A stretch of DNA of 37,729 bases from the NCBI RefSeq assembly GCF_000003605.2, contig NW_003109106.1, positions 1-37,729 of the forward strand. Reading direction: 5' to 3'. Positions 21,342-29,697 of the stretch are shown here, in pieces. This stretch comes from Saccoglossus kowalevskii (lineage: Eukaryota; Hemichordata; Enteropneusta; Harrimaniidae). Numbering within the stretch: the first letter of the stretch is position 1; each line of letters begins with the position of its first letter. Below the pieces are notes generated by a model, which saw nothing but the letters and a program-made list of their open reading frames with translations, was not told the DNA's origin and did not search any database. The position numbers and the translations under genes were made by a program.

Positions 21342-22430
21342 ATGGCGGCCACGACGCGACAAACAAAGGATCTAGGCGTTCGGCGATTGCTGAGTCGTTT
21401 GTCACGATGGTATTGCCTTATAGGCGTATTTTGTCTAACAGCCATTGGCACAGCATTTACACTAATGCTTAATTACAGTGAGCCGAACGACCTACTCCAA
21501 CTGAAGCTGCACATCACCAGGGCAACAACGCCGTCCGATAATCAACTGCGAAGGTCACTGGAGGAAATAGTTTGTAACTCACGTCACTGGAGTATCAATA
21601 GAACGCAAATAGCAGAACTGCGAAATAGCCTTGCCAGACACATGAACAACAGACAACCGTTTCTCACCCAGGAAAACACGCCCATTGGTAGGAAGTACTT
21701 CAATACATATCTCCAACTTCCCATGCAAATTGACAAGTCTAAGCGAACTCTTCTTCCAGAAACATCACCTTTCGCGTATAATGCTGGGGTTAAAACGTGC
21801 GCTGTCGTCGGAAATGGTGGTATTTTGAAAAACAGCGGTTGCGGCAATGACATTGACAGATCGGAATTGGTTTTTCGTACGAACTTGCCGATACTCAGCG
21901 GTTTCGCAGACGACGCGGGAAGACGCTCGAATCTGACAAGTATATCCCCATCCACAGTATCCTTGCAAAAGGTCAACAAGCACGGCGATTTTAATAAATC
22001 GAGGGCTCTGAGCGTGTTCACTGAATACAACGGATATTTAGTTTGGGTACCGAATAGCTGGTGGGTGTCGCACAACATGGCATTTAAAGTATCAGAACTC
22101 GTACATAAAAACACAAAGCTTAAACTTCTTCTATCAGATCCGGAATATTCTAGGAAATTTGGAGATTTCTGGCAATTTGGTCGACAGATTCTGTCCTCTG
22201 GAATGACTATGATTAGTATAGCCTTGTCTGTGTGCGAAGAAATTCATGCTTACGGATTCTGGCCGTTCCCCGTCAACTCAGAAGGAGACGCTCTTCCGAT
22301 GCATTACGCCGAAGACCTCTCCTGGTCCACGTACAATAACACCCACGACTATCGAACGGAATTTGATTTGTTAACAAAGCTACACCACCAGGGAGTTCTA
22401 AAACTGCACATTGAGAAATGCAGTGACTGA
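21342..22430 (+). CDS. alpha-2,8-sialyltransferase-like protein 1 (GT29), intronless
   Basis: This is a Golgi type II glycosyltransferase of family GT29, expected to move sialic acid from CMP-sialate onto sialylated glycans. From the chosen ATG it has 362 residues, the usual ST8Sia length. There is a short cytosolic tail and a membrane anchor at about 24-43 (WYCLIGVFCLTAIGTAFTLM). Sialylmotif L starts at Cys153 (CAVVGNGGILKNSGCG). Motif S runs about 285-309 (SSGMTMISIAL ... CEEIHAYGFWPF), motif III is HYAED (His322), and motif VS is His335 with Glu340. Cys153, 167, 298 and 360 match the two disulfides known from ST8SIA4. The FRCN cysteine of motif L is Thr (FRTN). The ATG context is good (G at +4); an in-frame ATG at 21177 is the alternative. 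An AATAAA lies at 22564. The acceptor and exact linkage are not predictable. Confidence 0.93.
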   Translation: MAATTRQTKDLGVRRLLSRLSRWYCLIGVFCLTAIGTAFTLMLNYSEPNDLLQLKLHITRATTPSDNQLRRSLEEIVCNSRHWSINRTQIAELRNSLARHMNNRQPFLTQENTPIGRKYFNTYLQLPMQIDKSKRTLLPETSPFAYNAGVKTCAVVGNGGILKNSGCGNDIDRSELVFRTNLPILSGFADDAGRRSNLTSISPSTVSLQKVNKHGDFNKSRALSVFTEYNGYLVWVPNSWWVSHNMAFKVSELVHKNTKLKLLLSDPEYSRKFGDFWQFGRQILSSGMTMISIALSVCEEIHAYGFWPFPVNSEGDALPMHYAEDLSWSTYNNTHDYRTEFDLLTKLHHQGVLKLHIEKCSD

Positions 22431-22563
22431 TACATGCGTTGCCATGGTAATTGAATATCACAGCTCATCCAACCACTGTCTAATCACATTTCAGTATAGT
22501 CATGGTCTGATCACAGGATAGAGGGACTGTGGTCTGATCATTCCCCCTATTTATCTCTCTCGA

Positions 22564-22569
22564 AATAAA
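22564..22569 (+). terminator. polyadenylation signal AATAAA of gene 1
   Basis: This canonical hexamer lies 134 bases after the stop codon of sialyltransferase-like gene 1 and gives a plausible short 3' UTR. Confidence 0.55.
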
Positions 22570-23205
22570 CATTATAATATAACAAACAAACAGTAAACCT
22601 TGTTCATCTTAAATTGCAAATTAATAAAATTAATTGAGATAGAAATATGCCATTATGTCTCATGAAATGAGTATGCGTTTTGGAATGGAATATCGTCAAC
22701 ACATCTACAGATGACAATTTTCTTCGCTTCCGTCACATTTTTTTCTGTTATGATATAAAACAATAAAATTACCACGACTGCGCTAGTCTAGCGTCTTCAA
22801 GACGTATTGTGGGGACCTCAAAACGCAGCTTCTCCCAAATACAATATGTAACAATATTCCCGCCTGGTAATTCTCTGGTCTTTCCATTATTGTGTAAGTT
22901 TTGTGTGTGGGAATGTACATGATGATGGTTGAAATACAAGTGTAACTTCAAAAATACTGGGTTTATTTTGATAAAACTTTAATGTTAGCGTTATATACAT
23001 GTAACGAATCTGAAGGAATGACAGATGATGCCGCTCCAGAAAACAACGCGATTGAAGATGAGTTTTAATTGTATCATTGAGTATTAATACACAGTTATAA
23101 AGAAGTTGGAGCTAAACATGAATGACAACAGGAAAGAATTTAAATGAGCTTTGATCAATAAATGAATACATTTATATAAATAACGCTAAGAAAAATTGCC
23201 ACCAG
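22570..23205. other. no recognised feature
   Basis: Intergenic AT-rich sequence between sialyltransferase-like gene 1 and the first long family A element. Confidence 0.5.
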
Positions 23206-23514
23206 TTAAAGCGCGGTAGTCGTCGCCGCTGCGCATGTGTGAGATATATGGGTCTCATATAAACAAATATGGCGACTTTGACTGTTGCGCAGATCAACGA
23301 GTACGAACTGACACGTTTCCAAGCTTTAATTAGGTAATTTTCATGTGATTGGAAGGTATCGAAAAGAGTCACCGGCGGTAATCAGTGCAAGTCGCGCCCA
23401 GGTCAAACCTCATACTTGTGATTTCCATTTGAAAAGCGCATTGGATTGTGGGAAAATTAATGTTTATCAACACAAATGTCGAACATGCGCAGCGCGACGA
23501 CTACCGCGCTTTAA
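23206..23514. mobile_element. TTAA MITE family A, long form, copy A2
   Basis: This 309-bp element is flanked by perfect TTAA. The inverted ends read AGCGCGGTAGTCGTCG, then GCTGCGCATG on both sides. The interior contains a possible first exon (23269-23333). The copy at 34610-34813 is the same long form with internal deletions. Confidence 0.85.
23269..23333 (+). other. possible captured or transposase first exon inside A2
   Basis: ATG in an AAATATGG context opens MATLTVAQINEYELTRFQA plus two more residues, followed by GGTAATTT, a reasonable splice donor. The same ATG and first eight codons survive in the copy at 34610-34813. It could be the residue of an autonomous parent's transposase or a captured gene fragment. 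No homology is claimed. Confidence 0.25.
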
Positions 23515-25170
23515 GTTCTACTGTATTAGTTGCGTGTTTCATTTAAAGCTTTAAAATGACATTCTCAAGTAAGTTTTACTGTTTCTCTGCCCATCCCGAA
23601 TGTATTTTTTACAAGATTGGAAGAAGAACAAATCCAATCTAATGTTCAACATGCCCAGTTTATCTACAGGCCGTCACACTTCCGGTAAGATAAAATATAC
23701 ATGTATGTGTTCCTGTTGATAGGACAATGTTATCACAGCAGATTGCTGGCCTGTGTTGATCAGTGAACGACATTTGTTATCACACTTTTGCCTGTAGGTT
23801 GGCAAAAATGTAAACACACGAATAGCACACGAAATGATAATTATCCTTATTTCAAATTCCAATTTTCTAATTTTAAAGTGAACAAAAGTCATTTTGTGCC
23901 CGCATTCAAGTTGAGTATGTATGGGTGTATTGGAAAAATACTACGGCGGATGAGAATGGCCAATCGATAGTTATTCCAAACGACACTCCTAAACGATAGT
24001 CTGACCAATGAGAAGACAGTATGGCCAAGTCAATATCAGTACGCTTTCTGGATGTACGACAGAGATCTACTCAAAGGTTCCCAAAACACTTCGCTCAGCA
24101 AAACTCCGACGAAAGTCGTGAGCAAATATTGCACCCCCAGTGACATGCGATTGTGATTTCATGACATCATTCTACCTGTCAATCACCTTGATATGCTACT
24201 ACGTTACAGGAGAATTTCTCTACAGTGACGGATGATGGCGTAGCGGCCTACCACAGAGCCAATTTCGCAAACGCATTGCGACTTTGATTAAAACATTTTT
24301 GTTGAAAAAAACACCTTAGGCCATGGACTTTCGACATTGTGGTGAATGGGCGCATTGTCCAGTACCAACATGCCACGAGGTTCTAGTGCTGATAGCGTTT
24401 ACGATGTACTCAACGCATTAACCAATGCATTTACATATTTCTGTGTTATAATATTCATCACCTTTCATGGCCACCGCTCGTTTATTGTGAAGACACTGTC
24501 ATATTGAAATGGATTGACTCATACTTTATTTTATTTCGACTCTACATCGCCGGGGTGCCGTACTTAGCAGAGCAGCCGCTTCGCTGCGATCTATTCAAAG
24601 TAAGCCCCCAAGACATGTTGGATTCCGTTGGAGATAATTGAAAAGTGCTTACAGCACAACAATATAGATTACTGACCACACAGCGCCTTAAAACGTCAGT
24701 TATAAAATGACCATGCATACAGGTATTTAGTGTTTAAGTTTCACTCTAACGTTATTGGAAGAAGGTTATAATGACGTAATTCAATTTTAGCACGGGGCAC
24801 CGTCTCGTTTATTTTCCCTTTGCAAGATACTTGTTGTATCGTTACTGTAGTAATGTCTATATTTGTTTAACGGTATTACCGCTGACCCGGTATTTACGTA
24901 CCATGTGATACACCACCACCAGCTGTATTTCCACCACTCTCTTGAACTTTAAAATCTCTTGAACAATTATCACAGGTTTTTCCATATATTTTTTCCACTG
25001 ACATACTGCCGGTCGTAATTGTTCACACACATGACCGAGTATTATTGAAAAGTTATCAAAAATGATATGGTAAAATACGTGATTGTAATATTATAATGGT
25101 GTCCGCAAAGTATACCGCGCTACTTGTATTAGGAACTGTTTCCAGTATCTTGAACCACTGAGAATAGGTA
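23515..25170. other. intergenic stretch
   Basis: No gene, RNA or mobile element was recognised over 1.6 kb. Several short open frames lack any motif. Confidence 0.5.
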
Positions 25171-25383
25171 ATGTTCCGTTCAACTGCGGGATCATCGCAG
25201 TCATCGAGATCAGTGTGTTATGCTGTAGACGAAAGTCTTATGAACCAGTTAATTGAAATTCTTACCTCCAAATATGGCGGGATATGTCGGTGCAGTGTAA
25301 AATTTAGTGAGACTTGTGCGAACATGAATGTCCCTGATGTCGAGACCGTACTTGGTGAAAAAATAGGCCAGGGCCAGAGTTAG
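25171..25383 (+). CDS. short ORF of unknown function ending at a foldback element
   Basis: This is a 70-codon frame starting MFRSTAGSSQ. Its middle part (DESLMNQLIEILTSKYGG, then CRCSVKFSETCANMNVPDVE) looks more protein-like than its surroundings. Its stop codon lies exactly where the foldback element begins (25382), so the frame may have been cut short by that insertion. I recognise no family. It may be non-coding. Confidence 0.25.
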   Translation: MFRSTAGSSQSSRSVCYAVDESLMNQLIEILTSKYGGICRCSVKFSETCANMNVPDVETVLGEKIGQGQS

Positions 25384-25599
25384 CTTGCGTACAAGTGATA
25401 ATAAAATAAACTCGATTAATTTACCGATACTATATGGGGGAAGCCGTCTTGAAACTAAGTAAAGAAACAAGTTGAAAAACGTTTTTTTTTTGTTTTTTTT
25501 TCAACGGTTAGTTTCAAGCTGTATTCAAGATGTCTGCTCCAATAGAGTAAATATCGGTAGATTAATCAAAGTTATTTTATTACCACTTGTACACCAGCT
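25382..25599. mobile_element. foldback element with about 85-bp inverted arms
   Basis: The left arm (from AGCTTGCGTACAAGTG at 25382) and right arm (to CACTTGTACACCAGCT at 25599) are inverted copies. They match through ATAATAAAATAA, GATTAAT, ACCGATA, TCTTGAA and GAAACTAA. A short T-rich centre (25482-25501) separates them. Nearly the whole 218 bp can fold as one hairpin, as in foldback-type MITEs. Confidence 0.75.
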
Positions 25600-26735
25600 G
25601 ACTATGGGCAGGGCATTGTAGTACGCGAAATCTCGTAAATTGAGTGGCTTTACCAGAGAACTACATTCAGGAATTGAAACCCCGCCCCAGTGGTCGAGTT
25701 ATGTTGATATATGATATTTAGTGGTGCTTGTGCCTCCTTTCCCCTTTCCCCGTTCTGAGTTTGAGCCACAAAATATGCTACTGGTGCGGGGAATGGTGAG
25801 AAATATTCTGGACAATGCCTCACATACAACCCCAGTTGTCTGTTTATTACAATTGCTGCAACTGATTGATATCACTATATGTCCGAATGTGTGTTTTTTT
25901 TTTTTTCAATTTCAAATTGCCTTTTATTTTCCGACAAGCGTTATGTTAACTCAAACTATCAATGCCTGTAAAGTTATAACGCGTCATATGACAGCGCAAG
26001 TTAGTCGCTGCCAATTAGTCTCTACTCTTCATTCTGTGGTTCACCCCCCCCCCCAATCAAGCTGAAACCCTCAAAATGCAGGTAATAGCGTTTTAGAAGG
26101 TCTAGATTTCAAGATATCGCCCCCCCCCCAATCTTGGCGCCGCTCCTGGAACATAAGTAAGCTAATACGGGCAAGGCTATCCAAGCAGTGAGGTAACCAT
26201 TATGATAATGGATTCGAGTAATCGTACATTGTTGCATATATTAACGACGACGCAGTTGAATGCGCACGCCCAATGCAGATGTTTTCAACAATGGCTGGCT
26301 GACTCGGAAGACTGTATTCAACGCATAGCCATTTGTGAGGATGGTGTTTCTTACATGCAGTTATTATTATTGTCACAGGCATGGTCATATCGATACGTTG
26401 GACTGAAACTGCTTCCTTGTGATTATTGGTGTGCCTCCATGGTGTAGATAAATTTGACACGGCTTCTCGACGCCGCTTGGGCCGCCTTGAATGGCAGGGA
26501 TATGAGGAAAGGAAGTGTTCGGCTGGTAATTGCGATTTGAAAACAGAAGTGGCTAACCTGCAGGTTGTATTTAATTTCTATGTCGAAGATCAAGAACGGT
26601 GTTTGGAATTCTTCAGCTTATTCCGACGAGACCCGCATACATGTATCCCGTTACCCCGTAGTATCTAGAGTTTCGAATATTTATCTAAATACTACGACGC
26701 ATGCGCGTTTCGGTTCTGGGTGATTAGCTATACCC
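25600..26735. other. upstream region of sialyltransferase-like gene 2
   Basis: This stretch contains C-runs at 26042-26054 and 26119-26130 and several open but motif-free plus frames (25721-26065, 26202-26447, 26426-26668) that I do not accept as genes. A GCATGCGC word at 26699-26706 resembles the core of an NRF1-type promoter site, about 30 bp before the ATG. Confidence 0.4.
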
Positions 26736-27779
26736 ATGAACTCCGGGGTCAGACAAGCATTGGGGGGAAAGTGCTGCTTTTTGGGGCTATGCCTGTTCAG
26801 TGTAACTGCACTCGCGACGTTGTATTTTTACGGAACCGTAAATCATACTATTTCTTTTAAAAACTGGAATTCGTCACAGATCAGAAAATTGGGGAAACCG
26901 TCGCGGACTAGCGCCATGACGTCATCACACGAGCAGACGATTAGCGACAATATTTTTGAAATACGTCAGAAACTGAAGCAGCATATGAATACAAGTAGTT
27001 TTCTTTTAACTCAAGAGAACACTCATGTTGGAAAAAAATATTACAACTCGTATTTTCAATATTCTGTGACGATCAAGAAGAGTTTTCTAAACATTCTTCC
27101 TAAGACGTCCCCTTTTTCGAACAAGAACTTGTTTGAGACATGTGCAGTTGTCGGGAATGGCGGGATTCTTAAAAACAGCAATTGTGGCAAGGAAATAGAC
27201 GGTCACGATTTTGTTATAAGGACGAATTTGCAAGAGATCCGTAAATTCGCCGATGATGCAGGAAGTAAAACCAACCTGACGACCATAACTCCAAGCACCA
27301 GGTCTTTGATCGACAAACATTCCCGTTTAGATGTTCTAAAAACCATCAACGTATTGGCAGATTACAACGGATATCTCATGTGGATACCACATAGCTGGAA
27401 ACAACACCATAACAGCACTATGGAAATGGCTTTTGAAGTTGCCAAACTTTTACAGACCAACACATCGCTTCGCCTACTATTTGCTGACCCACAATACTCG
27501 AAACAGTTTAGAACTTACTGGAAGATTGGTCGCAAAATATTTTCTTCTGGTCTGACTATCGTTAGTATAGCACTCGATTTGTGTGAAGACATTCACGTTT
27601 ACGGTTTTTGGCCATTTCCCGCGAATGTCGCAGGGGGCGCTATTCCGATGCATTACTCTGAAGATATTTCATGGGATTCGTACAAAAAAACCCACGACTA
27701 CGCCACCGAATTTAAACTTTTGAATAAGTTTGACGACCTGGGAATTATACAACTACACCTGGATGATTGTGATAAATAA
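26736..27779 (+). CDS. alpha-2,8-sialyltransferase-like protein 2 (GT29), intronless
   Basis: This is a second full-length GT29 enzyme (347 residues), same strand and 4.3 kb downstream of the first, roughly half identical to it by eye. The N-terminus gives a type II anchor (residues about 13-33, CCFLGLCLFSVTALATLYF) and then a stem. Sialylmotif L starts at Cys136 (CAVVGNGGILKNSNCG), motif S is SSGLTIVSIALDLCEDIHVYGFWPF spread over about 270-294, motif III is HYSED (His307), and motif VS is His320 with Glu325. Cys136, 150, 283 and 345 fit the two conserved disulfides. Thr163 replaces the FRCN cysteine, as in gene 1. The stem has possible N-glycosylation sites (NHT, NSS, NTS). The ATG context is weak but no other start fits the anchor. 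Donor and acceptor preference cannot be read from the sequence. Confidence 0.93.
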   Translation: MNSGVRQALGGKCCFLGLCLFSVTALATLYFYGTVNHTISFKNWNSSQIRKLGKPSRTSAMTSSHEQTISDNIFEIRQKLKQHMNTSSFLLTQENTHVGKKYYNSYFQYSVTIKKSFLNILPKTSPFSNKNLFETCAVVGNGGILKNSNCGKEIDGHDFVIRTNLQEIRKFADDAGSKTNLTTITPSTRSLIDKHSRLDVLKTINVLADYNGYLMWIPHSWKQHHNSTMEMAFEVAKLLQTNTSLRLLFADPQYSKQFRTYWKIGRKIFSSGLTIVSIALDLCEDIHVYGFWPFPANVAGGAIPMHYSEDISWDSYKKTHDYATEFKLLNKFDDLGIIQLHLDDCDK

Positions 27780-28425
27780 AATCATCTGACAGTCCTTCAT
27801 ACGTATGTAAGACGTCTGAGGGGTTTACTATAGCAGTATTATTTGTGTGTTTTTTGTTTATGACCATATTGTGCTCCGACTGACTATGTATTCTAACCTG
27901 TTCTGCTCTGACTAGGCTGCCAAATTTTTCATTCTTTTACCATGATGTCAACAATCATTGATGAAAACATGGAGGTAATTAACAATGAAATTAAGAAGTG
28001 TACAGAACATGTGGCGTACAGAGGGAATAACCACTCCCTCTAAAGAATTCTTGATACTGTGTATTATTATTTATCTTTATGTCAGACTGTCAAGCATTTG
28101 AAAGTCTTTATAAAACTAGTATGAAAAACAAATAAATAAATGAACAAAAACTATAAGTAGGTCAACAGAAATGAATGAAGAAAAAAAAATGCCACGTTTG
28201 CCAACTAGTGTGCGTATGGCAATATTAATAGTACAAAATATTATTCCAATGCTGGAACAAGGCAGACTTCCAACGGACATCAGAGTTACATAAGCTCACC
28301 AACAGACTGTTATCAGAGGTGTATATACGCTCTCTAAATTTAAATACAAGATTTCTAAAAAAAATCGTAAAAAGACTTGACATGATTGTATACAAACATA
28401 TGATTTACACTATAATTACGTTGCC
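27780..28425. other. 3' flank of sialyltransferase-like gene 2
   Basis: An AATAAA overlaps the stop codon (27775-27780) and is too close to serve alone. Tandem AATAAA words at 28131-28140 are a better polyadenylation candidate. Nothing else was recognised. Confidence 0.45.
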
Positions 28426-28554
28426 ATTGCGGTGGTCGTCGCGCAGCGCGTGTTCGAATTTCATGTAACTAAACAATGTATTTTACACGCGTTGTATACG
28501 TCGCTATGAGTCCCATATCGAACAGGACGCGGCACGACGATTGCCGCCCTTTAA
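28426..28554. mobile_element. TTAA MITE family A, short form, copy A3
   Basis: The right end is intact (CGACGATTGCCGCCCTTTAA); the left end has lost the TTAAAG part but keeps GCGGTGGTCGTCGCGCAGCG. The interior, TTTCATGTAA through TATACGTCGC to CGAACAGGACGCGGC, is the short-form core shared with copies at 33181, 33825 and 36625. Confidence 0.78.
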
Positions 28555-29697
28555 AGTCTTGATATAAACCGCGCATGTGGCGTAATATACTCAACAGGTA
28601 TTTGCTAATGTTCTGTGACGATTTATTTTGTAATTAAGTGTGGCTTTGAGAAGGAAGCCAGCTATATTTTACATTCATTAATACTAGTATGTTATTTTTA
28701 AGCGTGAACTAATGTAAAAATATATTTTATATGCGTTGTGGACATGGTACATGTTTATTTTTAGGATGGGGGAGTGCCTTATTGGCGCCACCTTTCCTAC
28801 TTATGTAGAACTTGAATTTCTAACACAAACTCCTCCCTCCCTCATTCGTCCGTCCGTCCCTGCGGGTACCAAATGAGTACACACATAGTGACATGTCGTA
28901 TAAAATGGTGTGTATCCATAATAACATGTGAATGTGTTTTGTCTGTGTAGCATCCTAACATTTTGCCCTATGAGTGTTCATTTGATTTCACTGTAGAGGC
29001 AATTACCTTTCATGGTGTCATATCATTTTGGCTTTTTGTCATACTGACTAAAAAGGGACAAAATGACTGATTGTGTTCCTTTTATACATTCGTGAAGAAT
29101 GCATAAATCAGAGACTTCCACCAGTGCATTAAAGTTGGAAGAAAACAATATTTTATTGACACAACACTGACACAGAAAGGTACAACAGTAGGGTCTCAAA
29201 AAACTAAAACATAGAAAATACAACACGTCTAATATTACATGATAAAACTAAGAAAACTAGAGTCAATGCCGTGAATTCTAATCAAATATAGTATGTGTAT
29301 CTACATCTTAGTCTTTTAGTTGGAAGCCTGACAAGGTCGCGTGAGTCACGCCCTCCGCGGTGCTCCAAAACCAACACAGTGTGCCGTTCGGCCGACGAGG
29401 ATGCCACTCCTACTTGTCAGTAAATAGACCATTACATCAGCATACATAATGAATCTTGAACTTACTACCAATTTCTAGAATGTTCCATTACCTTATATTG
29501 CCTCCTACAGTGTTCTATTACCTATTCAACCATTTTCTAAAAAAAAATAGAATATTCCACCCAGACACAGTACGGTTCTAGAACATTCTCAGTGACACGG
29601 AAGTGGTAAATAAGTCGTATGCGACAGTCACGTAGGTTGGTGTATGTAAATACCTTGCGCTCGCTGTAATCACAGGGAGCTCTTTTACTATCAAAAT
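28555..29697. other. intergenic stretch
   Basis: This stretch has a CCGT/CCCT short repeat near 28830-28860 and a GC-richer block at 29,330-29,410. It looked for a moment like a structured RNA, but no tRNA or other RNA fold could be supported. No gene was recognised. Confidence 0.5.

Noticed and set aside
25249-25470. Minus-strand frame with a good donor (GGAG followed by GTAAGAA) at 25264-25274
   Set aside because: The frame runs through the foldback element, has no recognisable motif and no partner exon was found. The donor may be chance.
26202-26668. Two overlapping plus-strand ORFs upstream of sialyltransferase-like gene 2
   Set aside because: There is no recognisable motif, the two frames overlap, and there is no splice link to the downstream gene; probably leader or flank.
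29320-29420. GC-richer block suspected to be a tRNA or other RNA gene
   Set aside because: No A-box and B-box pair, anticodon arm or acceptor stem could be formed.
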